From NCBI GenBank assembly GCA_021807595.1, contig JAKBCS010000042.1:1-36449 (forward strand): DNA of 36,449 bases, read 5' to 3'. Every line of letters begins with the position of its first letter. The stretch's first letter is position 1. The stretch comes from Planctomycetota bacterium (lineage in GTDB: Bacteria; Planctomycetota; Planctomycetia; Gemmatales; Gemmataceae). The notes under the pieces are model-generated. The model searched no databases, was not told the DNA's origin, and worked only from the letters and a program-made list of their open reading frames with translations. Positions 8,310-17,421 of this stretch are shown piece by piece. A program made the translations under genes and the position numbers.

Positions 8310-9479
8310 TCACTCCAGCCAACTGTAGGGGTAATTGGCATCGTCTAGGTCCGAAGCCTGCCGCGTCAAGCACAGCGGTCGCATGGTGTCGATCATGACG
8401 GCGAGTTCGTCGGTGTGCGTCATGGATCGGCTGGCGACGATGGTTCCCGGATGGGGGCCGTGCGGGATGCCGCGCGGATGGAGCGTGAACGATCCTTCCT
8501 CGACTCCGCGCCGGCTGCCGAATTGGCCGCGCACATAATACAGCACTTCATCGGCTTGCACGTTGGAATGGGCGTAGGGAACCTTGATCGCTTCGGGATG
8601 CGTATCGAGCATCCGCGGGGCGAAGGTGCATATCACGAAACCCTCCGCCTCGAAAGTCTGTTGCACCGGCGGCGGCTGATGTATCGTTCCAGTGATCGGC
8701 TCGAAATCGTCGGCATTGAAAGTGAACGGATAAACGAAGCCATCCCAGCCAACCGCGTCGAACGGATGCTGCGCCAAGACGTAGCGCGTCAGCCGGGAAC
8801 CGTCCTTGATTAGGACGGGGACTTCTTCCTCGCGGTCGATCGTCAGTGCTTCGCTCGGCCCATACAAATCGCGTTCGCTGTACGGAGCGCCGAGCCGTAG
8901 CTGCCCGTCGGGATTGAGATAGCGCGGCGGAATTACCACGCTATTCGCGGCCTCCACGACCAGCAAATCCGGCTGAATCTCGGCGTCGAAGTCGAGCCGA
9001 TACGTCGTGCAATGCGGGATCACGATGTAATCGTAGGGTTTGAACGGCAGTACGCCGAACAGGCTCGTCAGCGTGCCCCGTCCCTTGTGGACGAACAACA
9101 CCTCATCGGCGGAGGCATTGCGATACAATTCGGCTTGCGGTTGTGCGGGACGGCAGCGCGCGATCGACACGTCGGCATTGGCCATGAGCGGCACGCGGCC
9201 CGTGACGGTATCGCCGGCCGCTTTCATCCCTCCCGATTTCAGATGGTGGTGCCGAAGCATCGGTTCCTCGGCAAACTTCAAAGTCCATTGGCCCGCCGGC
9301 TCGACCTTGCGAACGCGCGTCGGTGGACGTAAGTGGTAGACGATGCTGTAGGCCCGACCGAAACCGGCGGTGGTGACGACTTCTTCGTAGTAGATGCCCT
9401 CGTTGCGGTAGCCCGGCTCATGCCGATGCGCGATATGCCGTTTGCGGGGCAACGATCCCATTCGACGATAAGGAGGCAC
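8310..9479 (-). CDS. hmgA: Homogentisate 1,2-dioxygenase
   Basis: The enzyme opens the ring of homogentisate to maleylacetoacetate in tyrosine and phenylalanine breakdown, using Fe(II) and O2. The 389-residue protein has the two-cupin layout: ADEVLFVHKGRG in the first half, and AHSNVQADEVLYYVRG plus HPRGIPHGPHPG in the second. Likely iron ligands are H304, an acidic residue at 310-311 and H340, by comparison with the His-Glu-His site of the human enzyme. The GTG start is preferred because MPPYRRMGSLPRKRH matches the usual start of bacterial homologues and GGGAG lies upstream. No other tyrosine-degradation gene is in the window. Confidence 0.88.
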   Translation of the reverse strand: MPPYRRMGSLPRKRHIAHRHEPGYRNEGIYYEEVVTTAGFGRAYSIVYHLRPPTRVRKVEPAGQWTLKFAEEPMLRHHHLKSGGMKAAGDTVTGRVPLMANADVSIARCRPAQPQAELYRNASADEVLFVHKGRGTLTSLFGVLPFKPYDYIVIPHCTTYRLDFDAEIQPDLLVVEAANSVVIPPRYLNPDGQLRLGAPYSERDLYGPSEALTIDREEEVPVLIKDGSRLTRYVLAQHPFDAVGWDGFVYPFTFNADDFEPITGTIHQPPPVQQTFEAEGFVICTFAPRMLDTHPEAIKVPYAHSNVQADEVLYYVRGQFGSRRGVEEGSFTLHPRGIPHGPHPGTIVASRSMTHTDELAVMIDTMRPLCLTRQASDLDDANYPYSWLE

Positions 9480-9601
9480 GGTGAGACTCCCTTAAAGCGT
9501 ATTCGCAACGGCCCCTTCTCCCCTGAGTGCGAGGAGTCTGCCGAAAAAACCGGCGAGGGGGATTGTGGTAGTATACCCTCCAACGCGGAGGCTTGCGACC
9601 G

Positions 9602-9649
9602 ATGTTACTGTCCGATGACTTTGTGCCGCTCGATTTCTTGGAACGGTAA
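9602..9649 (+). CDS. Possible 15-residue peptide ORF
   Basis: An ATG is followed by 14 sense codons (MLLSDDFVPLDFLER) and TAA. GCGGAGG lies about a dozen bases upstream and a TAGTATACC -10-like box lies before that. It may be a leader peptide or the decayed start of a lost gene; nothing downstream continues it. The surrounding 255 bp hold no larger gene. Confidence 0.25.
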   Translation: MLLSDDFVPLDFLER

Positions 9650-9692
9650 TGGATTCCCTCAATTCGCTGTACAGCGACACGCTTGGATTCGC

Positions 9693-9718
9693 CCCTCTCC
9701 CCTGAGTACAGGAGAGGG
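9693..9718. terminator. Hairpin downstream of the porin gene
   Basis: CCCTCTCC at 9693-9700 pairs perfectly with GGAGAGGG at 9711-9718 around a 10-base loop. It lies about 16 bp past the stop of the leftward porin gene and can act as its terminator, though no clear U-run follows. A related, poorer copy of the same wording (CTCCCCTGAGTGCGAGGAG) lies near 9519-9537, so this is probably also a dispersed repeat. Confidence 0.5.
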
Positions 9719-9734
9719 TAGCGGTGCCGTACTG

Positions 9735-11645
9735 TTAGAAGAAGACTTGGGTGCGAATCCAATAGAGATTCTCATGTTTGGTAAAGTGGTTCGTGCCCAA
9801 GAAGACGGGCGAACCGAACATGGCGTGCTGCCAATCGAGATAGATGCGGACGTAATTGTTGAGATACCAGTTTATACCGGTGTCCACGGCGGTGGCGTTA
9901 TTGCTCCATAGAGCCGGGTTCGCCAAATTGTTGGTGAAAATCTGATTGCCCAGTTGCAGATTGGAGACGCGCGAGAACAACTCGATGGCCCCCGGATTGA
10001 GTCGTCCATTGTAAAATCCGAACGGCCGTTTCGGTTCCAACAAATAGACGCGGCGTGTGATCTCCTCGCCGGTGATGAAATACGTCAGTGCAAGGCTCCA
10101 TCCTTCTAGGGGAACCGTGGTGCGTTGGGTGCTGGCAAACCCGACAAACGCATCGGTACCCAACAAGAAGTTCTTGGTGACGGGCAAAGTTTGATTGCTG
10201 AAGGAATACTGTTGAAATCCACCTTGATAGCCGGCCACCATTGTAAAGCTCTTGTAGTAATACGCCACATCGCCGCCCCACTGCATGCGCATCCCGTTCT
10301 CAAAGGCTCCGTTGTTGAATTCCAGAAAGATCGGCGAGACGTTCTCGACGTTGGCCGAAGGGGATTGATCGTTCGCCGTGGTCAAGAACGTCGGCTGCAA
10401 AGGGTTGTGTTCGTCGCCGGCGTTGTAAGAACCACTGATATTAAGTTGCTCCAACCAATCGATTCCAGAATGCAGAAACGGCTTGAAGTTCAGAAAGGTG
10501 TAAATGTCCTTGCTGTTGTTATAATCTTGGAACGAACGCCGCGGACCGTTGAAAGCACCGACGAAATACTCCATCTGGCGCTCGAAAAGCTGGCCGTGCA
10601 TCATGGCACCGATTTGACGGTTGCCGGCGAAGTTGCCGATAAACAACGATCGCTCCGGCGCAATGAGATCGCTTTCCGAGATTTTAATGTACTCGTAGGA
10701 ATACGGCGTTTTCATGCGACCGACGCGGAGCTGGAAGTTCTCTTTATAGCGCGGGGCGAAATTGAGATCGACCCACGAATCGAGTATATCGAGCGGTCCA
10801 TAACCACGATTGATGACGGTATAATAATAGGCGTAAGGAGTGACCTGCCCCTGGATGTACCAGCGTTGACGAGGGATGACGAAGTTATCGTGCAAGGCAT
10901 CGCCGGTATTGCTGAATAATCTTCCATCGGCCTGTGTTAAATTGTGAAATTCGAAGGTAATGAAATCGTCGGCACTGCGAATTTCGAGACCTTCGCGGAA
11001 AGAGACCGTCGCCGGCACGCGCGGCGGCCTCATGTTCCGCTGATAGGTGCCCAACATATCGACGTAAGATTCCATGGATTGACGCGGTGCCTCTTCAATG
11101 ACTTGCCCTGCGCCGCCGAGACCCGATTGACGGCGCGGCCGGCGGAGCGGCTCAACGGTAATGGGCACTTCCTCCTTGTTCTCATCCTCTTGACTATCCA
11201 GTTCGTCGGAGATCGATTTTTGCTTCGTTTCCGCCGATTTTGCCTCGATCGGATCGTCGCCCGCGGAGCTATCTCCATCTTCCTGAAGGAACGTAAATAT
11301 GGGGCGAAATTGAACGCCGTTGGGGATGCCCTTGCCGTCCGGATTATTCGGAACGATGCCGAAAACCCCATCCGACCCTTGCTTCTGGAGGAGGTTGTAT
11401 TGCTTCGAGAGTCGGTCGTAACGCTTTTGCAGGCTGTTGTTCCGCGATTCCAGCCGACGCAATTGCCATTCGATTCGCGTCCGCCAATCGGGGCCATCCG
11501 GGTCGGTATTTGGCTCCGATTCCTCGGAAGACGGTGCGTCGCCGAACCCCTCCTGAGCGCATAATCTGACCGCGCTCGACGAGAGGAAAACAAGTATCGT
11601 TCCGGTTAGCGCCAGAACGATGCTTATCTTATTCAATCGATCCAT
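9735..11645 (-). CDS. Phosphate-selective porin O/P family protein
   Basis: This 636-residue outer-membrane channel of the Porin_O_P (PF07396) type has an N-terminal signal peptide (hydrophobic core near residues 8-25, likely cut after LCA). A charged coiled coil follows at about 56-92 (LESRNNSLQKRYDRLSKQ), which may make trimers or contact the cell wall, then an acidic, low-complexity link. The barrel holds family-like text such as VGRMKTPYSYEY and APERSLFIGNFAGNRQIG, and ends in aromatic residues (QVFF) as outer-membrane proteins do. A strong GGGGAGG precedes the ATG. Phosphate or another anion as substrate cannot be decided. Confidence 0.85.
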   Translation of the reverse strand: MDRLNKISIVLALTGTILVFLSSSAVRLCAQEGFGDAPSSEESEPNTDPDGPDWRTRIEWQLRRLESRNNSLQKRYDRLSKQYNLLQKQGSDGVFGIVPNNPDGKGIPNGVQFRPIFTFLQEDGDSSAGDDPIEAKSAETKQKSISDELDSQEDENKEEVPITVEPLRRPRRQSGLGGAGQVIEEAPRQSMESYVDMLGTYQRNMRPPRVPATVSFREGLEIRSADDFITFEFHNLTQADGRLFSNTGDALHDNFVIPRQRWYIQGQVTPYAYYYTVINRGYGPLDILDSWVDLNFAPRYKENFQLRVGRMKTPYSYEYIKISESDLIAPERSLFIGNFAGNRQIGAMMHGQLFERQMEYFVGAFNGPRRSFQDYNNSKDIYTFLNFKPFLHSGIDWLEQLNISGSYNAGDEHNPLQPTFLTTANDQSPSANVENVSPIFLEFNNGAFENGMRMQWGGDVAYYYKSFTMVAGYQGGFQQYSFSNQTLPVTKNFLLGTDAFVGFASTQRTTVPLEGWSLALTYFITGEEITRRVYLLEPKRPFGFYNGRLNPGAIELFSRVSNLQLGNQIFTNNLANPALWSNNATAVDTGINWYLNNYVRIYLDWQHAMFGSPVFLGTNHFTKHENLYWIRTQVFF

Positions 11646-11915
11646 TCCGCCTCCCCGCAGAAACGGCCTCGCAAGCGAGCGGACGACCGGCGAGAGTCGT
11701 GAACGAGTTCTTTAATACAATTTCCATAAGCGAGCGATTCCATATCGACTAGCCGCTGGCATTGCAAGGGCAAGCGTATCAATGGAAGTGAATGAATGAA
11801 CGAAAGTGGGTTCTCGTTCGTCTTCTTCTTGACATTCCGCCCGCCGGGGGGTTACGGTTGATCGACGGTTTCATTTTCTAGCAGCGGCCAGGCTTTCGAT
11901 GGGGAGGGAAGGGTT

Positions 11916-13727
11916 TTGCCTCGCGCGATCGTGACGAAGGGAGTGGATGAAGGCAAACAGTTTGCGTTGAGTGGCGAGCGCATCGGCATCGGGCGCGATG
12001 CGACCAACCGCATTCGGCTACACGATACCGAGGTGTCGCGCCGCCACGCTGAGTTCGCGCATTCTGCCGAGGGGTATCGCCTGGTCGATCGCAACAGCGC
12101 CAACGGCACGTTCGTCAACGGGCAATCGATCCGCGATGTGTTGCTTCAAACGGGCGATCAGATACAAATTGGCCAGACTACCCTCGTCTATACCGCGGGA
12201 GCGCGCTCCGGCGTTTGGGACTCGCCGCGAGGCGATCTTGCCGACCGCATCAGCCTCATCGCCCGCCACGATCTCGAGCTGCCGTCGGCCATCGTTCAAT
12301 CCATCGGCGAGACGGAAGGCAGCCGGATTCTCGCCCATCCAGAGCAGGCGGAGGGACCGTGGCTGCAAAATGCCTTGGCCAACCTCATGTATCAGGCCAC
12401 GCAGGCCGTCAGCCATATTCTCGATCTCAACCAACTGCTCGATCGCATCTTGGAGTTGATCTTTCGCCACCTCGATGCCGACCGCGGCTGCATCATGCTG
12501 CGCGATGTGCCCGTGTCCTCCTCCCCCCTCACCCCGCCACCTCCCGGCAGGCGCGCGGAAGACACCGGCGATGCACCGCGGCTTGCCGTCGCCGAGTTTC
12601 AACCGAAAGCGGCACGCTGGCGCGACGGTCTCGATCGCCAAGAAAAGATACCCATCAGCCGAACGCTCATGGATTACGTTCTCCGCGAGAAACAAGGTGT
12701 TCTCGTGTCCGACGTGGCCCGCGACGAGCGCTTTCAGGCGGTGCAGAGCATCGTTCGCCACGGCATTAGCGAGATCATCTGCGTACCCATGAAGGGCCGT
12801 CACGAAACGCTGGGACTTCTTTATCTCGATGCGCGCACGCCGTCGCGCGATCCGCTCGGCTCTCCGCTGCCGGCCGGGAAGTCGGCCAATAAGTTCACGC
12901 GCGAGCATCTCTATCTGGCCGGCGCGATGGCCCATCATGCCGCCTTGGCCGTTGAGGAAACGCGCTACTATCAGGCGATGGTGCAAGCGGAGCGCTTGGC
13001 GGCAGTCGGCCAAACTATCGCCGCGCTCTCGCATCACATCAAGAACATTCTCCAAGGGCTGCGCAGTGGCAGCGAGATCCTTAAATTGGGACTGAAGGAC
13101 ATGGATGCGGCCCTGCTGCAACAGGGCTGGAAGAACATCGAGAAAAATCAGGGCAAAATCTACGACCTCGTCATGGACATGCTCAGCTATTCCAAGGAGC
13201 GCGAGCCGAACATCGAACTCGCAGACCTCAATGCGACGGCCCGCGATACCGTCGAACTGTTGGCTCCGCGCGCCAAAGAACTGGGGATCGCGTTGACCGT
13301 TCGCTTGGACGAGACGCTGCCAAAATGTCCCGCCGATCCAGAAGGCATTCATCGCGCCCTATTGAACATTCTCGGAAACGCCTTGGATGCGGTCGAGGAA
13401 GAGGAATCGCCGAGCGTTCAAGTCTCGACCGCCCAAGAATCCGACGGCGAATGGGTCCGTATTGAAGTGCGCGACAACGGCCCCGGCATCTCACTGGAAA
13501 AGATCAACGACATCTTTCGACCGTTCGTCAGCACCAAAGGCGCGCGCGGCACGGGACTGGGACTCGCCGTCAGCCGAAAGATTCTCCGCGAACACGGTGG
13601 CGACATCCTGGTGCGCAGTCAACCCGGACAGGGCAGTCTCTTTATCCTCCGCCTCCCCCTGCCACGGGCATCGTCTTCGGAAATTCCCAATACGATCGGC
13701 ATTCAATCGGCACCTCCGCCCAATTGA
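11916..13727 (+). CDS. FHA-GAF sensor histidine kinase
   Basis: This soluble 603-residue histidine kinase starts with TTG after a strong GGGGAGGG. The FHA domain covers about residues 3-93 with GRD (26-28), SRRH (41-44) and NGTFVNG (64-70), so it should bind a phosphothreonine partner. A GAF domain spans roughly 160-350. The kinase core has a SHHIKN box with H373 as likely phosphate acceptor, an N-box (NILGNALDA), DNGPGIS, FRPF and GTGLGLAVS. It has no membrane segment, so its signal is cytoplasmic, perhaps from a Ser/Thr kinase recognised by FHA. It precedes a second kinase and an NtrC-type regulator on the same strand. Confidence 0.93.
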   Translation: MPRAIVTKGVDEGKQFALSGERIGIGRDATNRIRLHDTEVSRRHAEFAHSAEGYRLVDRNSANGTFVNGQSIRDVLLQTGDQIQIGQTTLVYTAGARSGVWDSPRGDLADRISLIARHDLELPSAIVQSIGETEGSRILAHPEQAEGPWLQNALANLMYQATQAVSHILDLNQLLDRILELIFRHLDADRGCIMLRDVPVSSSPLTPPPPGRRAEDTGDAPRLAVAEFQPKAARWRDGLDRQEKIPISRTLMDYVLREKQGVLVSDVARDERFQAVQSIVRHGISEIICVPMKGRHETLGLLYLDARTPSRDPLGSPLPAGKSANKFTREHLYLAGAMAHHAALAVEETRYYQAMVQAERLAAVGQTIAALSHHIKNILQGLRSGSEILKLGLKDMDAALLQQGWKNIEKNQGKIYDLVMDMLSYSKEREPNIELADLNATARDTVELLAPRAKELGIALTVRLDETLPKCPADPEGIHRALLNILGNALDAVEEEESPSVQVSTAQESDGEWVRIEVRDNGPGISLEKINDIFRPFVSTKGARGTGLGLAVSRKILREHGGDILVRSQPGQGSLFILRLPLPRASSSEIPNTIGIQSAPPPN

Positions 13728-13755
13728 GGCGAACCGGCAGCGTCAGCCGCCGGGT
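13728..13755. repeat. Dispersed palindromic repeat, single unit
   Basis: The unit reads GGCGAACCGGCAG, a short spacer, then GCCGCCGGGT, and can fold on itself through ACCGGC and GCCGGGT. It starts at the base after the FHA kinase stop. Related units occur at 22309-22402 and 28781-28840. Confidence 0.6.
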
Positions 13756-13924
13756 AGCACTTCGATCGCCGCCGGTTGGTCCAGGAAAGTTGGCCTCCAT
13801 TTGTATCTCGGCTTTTGGTAAAGTTCCGTGGCTTCAAGTGCCGGACAGTGTTGTCGGAAGGGTTCGAGGAACAGGGATGTTCCCGGACGGACGACTCGGC
13901 GATGGATCGGGGGAGGGTGAGGGC

Positions 13925-15718
13925 GTGGCCTCGCGTTGGCGGATTCGCCACAAATTGATGCTCGGTCTCGGCCTGGTGCTGACGACGATGGTTCTGCTCT
14001 TGGCGGGAACCATTCGCAACATCTGGTCGAACTACCTCGACATGAGCAGCCTGCGCGTGATGACTTCCCAACTGCACGATGCCGAAGAACTCCGCGTCGC
14101 CGTCGGCGACATCACGCGACTCATCGAGAGAAAGAGGCTCCAAGGCCACGACGCGCCCGAACTACCACGATACGACGGCAAGAAAGAAGTCGAGTCCCAC
14201 CAGAGTTTGAAACTGCCCCCGCTACCCGACGATCTGGTCGATGGACTGTCCAAGGCGAAACGCAAAGCGCCGACAACACCCGAACAAGCCATTGAGAAGG
14301 CCAACGATTACCTCCATATCTGTGAAGCGGCTCTGCTCGGACACGAAGCCGCCCGAAACACAAAAGTAGAGCTGGAGCTGCTGCAAATCCTTCGTTCCAA
14401 GTTCGACGCGCTCGGCAAACAATGGAATCGTCCGGACGATCGCAAAAAGGCGAGTTCGCTCGATGTCTCGATGGAGCCGAACCTGGACGACGGCAAAATT
14501 GACGGCGAGCAAGAAGAACAATGTGCGAAATTGATGGGAGAGATTGTCCACATCGCCAGTGACGTGCGCGATCACATTGAGGGAGACATCCGCGACCGCA
14601 TCGGCAATTCGCGGGGCAATTATCAGATCACCCTCTGGATCGTCGTGCCTTCGAGCATCGTCGGTTTGTTGCTCGTCATCGGTCTGTTAAGTTCCTTCTA
14701 CGCTTGGGTCTTTCATCCGATCCGCGATTTGGAGGCCGGCGTCAATCGCGTGGCCAAGGGCGATTTCGAACATCGCATCGAGTTGCACAGCGGCGACGAG
14801 ATGGAAGATCTCGGCGTGGCCTTTAACGACATGATGGGACGTTTGCAAGAGCTTTACGGCGATCTGGCGCGGCAAGTCAACGAGCGCAGCCGACAATTGG
14901 TCCGTTCGGAACGGTTGGCCAGCGTCGGCTTTTTGGCGGCGGGCGTGGCGCACGAGATCAACAACCCCTTGGCCAGCATCGCCTTTTGCAGCGAGGCGTT
15001 GGAAGCGCGGCTCCACGATCTGCTCCGCAATCTGCGAGCGAACGGCCGATCCGATGAGGAACACGAGGTTTTCAGCAAGTATCTGCGGATGATCCAAGAA
15101 GAAGCGTTCCGCTGCAAGAACATCACGGAGCGTCTGTTGGCATTCAGCAGGCCCGGCGAACGTCGCCGCGAAAAGGCCGACCTGCGCGAACTGGTACAAC
15201 TCGTTCTCGACGTGACGCAGCATCTGCCCAATCATCGCGGCAAAGAGATTCAATTCGAGATGAACGCCGACCGCCTCGCCGCCGGTGAGCCGATCTGTGC
15301 TTGGGTCAACGGCGAAGAGATAAAATCGGTCGTTCTCAATCTCGTCGTCAACGCCCTGGACAGCATGAATGAGGGCGGCAAATTGACGATCCGTCTCGGC
15401 CAGCGCGGCGACATGGCCGAGTTGCAGTTTACCGATACTGGTTGCGGTATGAATCAAGAAGTGTTAGAGAACATCTTTGAGCCGTTCTATACCCGCAGCC
15501 GCACCGGCAAGGGTACGGGCTTGGGATTGACGATCACGCATCGCATCATCACCCAGCACGGCGGCGAGATTGAAGCGAGCAGTCCCGGCCCGAATCGAGG
15601 CAGCACGTTCATTGTGCGTCTGCCCGTGAGAGAGGTGGAAGGGGCGCATGTTCTGCCGGGCCCGGGCCTAACGCCCGGCAAGAACGAGGAGGCAACCGCG
15701 TCGGCCCGCGCGGCGTAA
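13925..15718 (+). CDS. Membrane sensor histidine kinase, NtrB/AtoS type
   Basis: I chose the GTG at 13925 because GGGGGAGGG lies just upstream and the protein then starts as usual (ASRWRIRHKLMLG); the ATG at 13877 would add 16 Gly-rich residues. The 597-residue product has a first membrane segment near 8-28 and an extracytoplasmic region of about 200 residues that is charged and unlike known sensor domains. A second membrane segment lies near 235-262, then a HAMP domain. The kinase core has H343 in AGVAHEINNPL, then NALDSM, DTGCGM, FEPFYT and GKGTGLGL. Its likely partner is the sigma-54 activator encoded 98 bp downstream. Confidence 0.92.
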   Translation: MASRWRIRHKLMLGLGLVLTTMVLLLAGTIRNIWSNYLDMSSLRVMTSQLHDAEELRVAVGDITRLIERKRLQGHDAPELPRYDGKKEVESHQSLKLPPLPDDLVDGLSKAKRKAPTTPEQAIEKANDYLHICEAALLGHEAARNTKVELELLQILRSKFDALGKQWNRPDDRKKASSLDVSMEPNLDDGKIDGEQEEQCAKLMGEIVHIASDVRDHIEGDIRDRIGNSRGNYQITLWIVVPSSIVGLLLVIGLLSSFYAWVFHPIRDLEAGVNRVAKGDFEHRIELHSGDEMEDLGVAFNDMMGRLQELYGDLARQVNERSRQLVRSERLASVGFLAAGVAHEINNPLASIAFCSEALEARLHDLLRNLRANGRSDEEHEVFSKYLRMIQEEAFRCKNITERLLAFSRPGERRREKADLRELVQLVLDVTQHLPNHRGKEIQFEMNADRLAAGEPICAWVNGEEIKSVVLNLVVNALDSMNEGGKLTIRLGQRGDMAELQFTDTGCGMNQEVLENIFEPFYTRSRTGKGTGLGLTITHRIITQHGGEIEASSPGPNRGSTFIVRLPVREVEGAHVLPGPGLTPGKNEEATASARAA

Positions 15719-15734
15719 CGGACGACGGGCGGGG

Positions 15735-15794
15735 TCGCGTTAGCGCCCCGAGTGTTTCGTCTCGAGGCGATTTGGTCTCAAGGCGCTAAAGCGA
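15735..15794. repeat. Imperfect inverted repeat between kinase and regulator
   Basis: Arms at 15735-15747 and 15782-15794 match at 12 of 13 positions (core TTAGCGCC / GGCGCTAA) with a 34-base loop. The hairpin fills most of the 98-bp gap between kinase and response regulator and could attenuate or tune transcription between them. Confidence 0.5.
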
Positions 15795-15816
15795 CTCCGC
15801 TCGCCTGAATAACGGA

Positions 15817-17286
15817 ATGGAAGCCATGCCAGAGATTACTCTCAATCGAACCTCTGCCCGCGATCGCGTCGAGACGCATCGCTGCTTGCGGGTACTCTTC
15901 GTCGATGACGAGAAGCCGCTGCAAGAATTGATGCGCGCCGAGTTGCCTCGCTTGGGCCACGAGGTCACGATCTGCCCCGACGGCAAGACGGCGTTAAAGA
16001 CGCTGGAGAAGAGTACCTTCGACGCCGCCATTCTCGATCTGCGCATGCCGGGCATGAGCGGAATTGAGGTGTTAGAGCATCTCAAAAAGATCAGTCCCGA
16101 CACCGAAGCCGTGGTGATGACCGGCCACGCCACGATGGAAACGGCCATCGAAGCGGTGCGTTTGGGCGCGCTCGATTACATGACCAAACCGTGCAAGCTG
16201 GCGCAAATCGAGGCCGTGCTGTGCAAAGTGGCCGAGAAGCGGGAGTTGAAACACAAGAACCTCGCGCTACAGACGCGGGTGCAGGCTGCCGAAGGACCGA
16301 GCATTCTCGTCGGCAAATCGCCGGCGATGGCCGCCGTCCATCGTCTCATCGACACCATCGCGCCGACCGATTCGACGGTGTTGATTCTCGGCGAAACCGG
16401 CACTGGCAAAGAGCTAGCCGCGCGGACGCTGATGCAAAAAAGTAAGCGCGGCGACATGCCGTTCGTGCCGGTCAACTGCGGCGCGCTGGCCGAGCATCTC
16501 GTCGAGAGCGAACTGTTCGGCCATCGCAAAGGCGCGTTTACCGGAGCCGACCGCGATCACAAGGGACTCTTTGAAGTGGCCAACGGCGGCACGCTGTTCC
16601 TCGATGAAGTCGGCGAGCTGAACAAAAACATTCAGGTCAAGCTGTTGCGCTTCTTGGAATCGGGCGAGATTCGCCGCGTCGGCGATACCCAGCCCTTCCG
16701 AACCGACGTGCGCGTTCTGTGCGCCACCAACCGCGATTTGCGAACGATGATCCGAGAAGACGAGTTCCGCGAGGATCTGTACTTCCGCATTAACACGTTT
16801 GAAGTACGTCTGCCTCCCTTGCGCGAACGGCGTCAGGACATACCGGAGTTGGCGCGTCATCTTTTGGCCCGCGCCGCCCGCCGTCCCGCCGATCAGGTGG
16901 CCGATTTGCTTACCCCGGAAGTCATCGACTTGCTGCTCGAACACGAGTGGCAGGGCAACGTCCGCGAAATGGCGAACGTGATGGAACACGCCTACATCCT
17001 CGCCGGCGGCGGTCCCATCATGCCGGAGCATGTGCCGCACTCGGTTCGCAGTCCCAACCTCGAAACCTCGACATTGAAATTGTCGGACTCCTTACCCGGG
17101 GCACCCTCGACGAGCGCTCCCGGTTCGCCGCGCACCCTGCGCGAGATCGAGATGGAGCATCTTCTGCGCGTGCTGGAAAAGCACAGCGGCAGCAAGACCA
17201 AAGCTGCCGAGGAACTGGGGATCAGCCTCAAAACCATGTACAATAAGCTGAATCAACTACAAGAGGATCGAAAATCCGCCGGTTGA
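15817..17286 (+). CDS. NtrC-family sigma-54 response regulator
   Basis: The 489-residue protein has the full NtrC layout. The receiver domain has D30 and D31 in LFVDDE and D74 (AILDLRMPG) as phosphorylation site. The AAA+ domain has Walker A GETGTGK at 192-198, the sigma-54 contact loop GAFTGA at 239-244 and Walker B LFLDE. A Fis-type helix-turn-helix forms the C-terminus (KTKAAEELGISLKTMYNKL). It should activate sigma-54 promoters when phosphorylated, most likely by the upstream membrane kinase. The exact GAFTGA loop argues for true sigma-54 use. Target genes are not visible. Confidence 0.95.
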   Translation: MEAMPEITLNRTSARDRVETHRCLRVLFVDDEKPLQELMRAELPRLGHEVTICPDGKTALKTLEKSTFDAAILDLRMPGMSGIEVLEHLKKISPDTEAVVMTGHATMETAIEAVRLGALDYMTKPCKLAQIEAVLCKVAEKRELKHKNLALQTRVQAAEGPSILVGKSPAMAAVHRLIDTIAPTDSTVLILGETGTGKELAARTLMQKSKRGDMPFVPVNCGALAEHLVESELFGHRKGAFTGADRDHKGLFEVANGGTLFLDEVGELNKNIQVKLLRFLESGEIRRVGDTQPFRTDVRVLCATNRDLRTMIREDEFREDLYFRINTFEVRLPPLRERRQDIPELARHLLARAARRPADQVADLLTPEVIDLLLEHEWQGNVREMANVMEHAYILAGGGPIMPEHVPHSVRSPNLETSTLKLSDSLPGAPSTSAPGSPRTLREIEMEHLLRVLEKHSGSKTKAAEELGISLKTMYNKLNQLQEDRKSAG

Positions 17287-17421
17287 TCGGTGAGGGATGC
17301 CTTTTGCGCCCCGCTTCGTCCGGCGCAGACGCCCAGGCCCGTTTGAGGAAGCCCATCGAAGGCGTTCCACCCGAATCGATCCGCGCCACCCTACGCTAGC
17401 ATCGTTCGCAGCACCCCGGTG

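Noticed and set aside
11755-11775. TGGCATTGCA near the porin promoter as a possible sigma-54 site
   Set aside because: The GG and GC elements are not separated by the spacing needed for a -24/-12 promoter.
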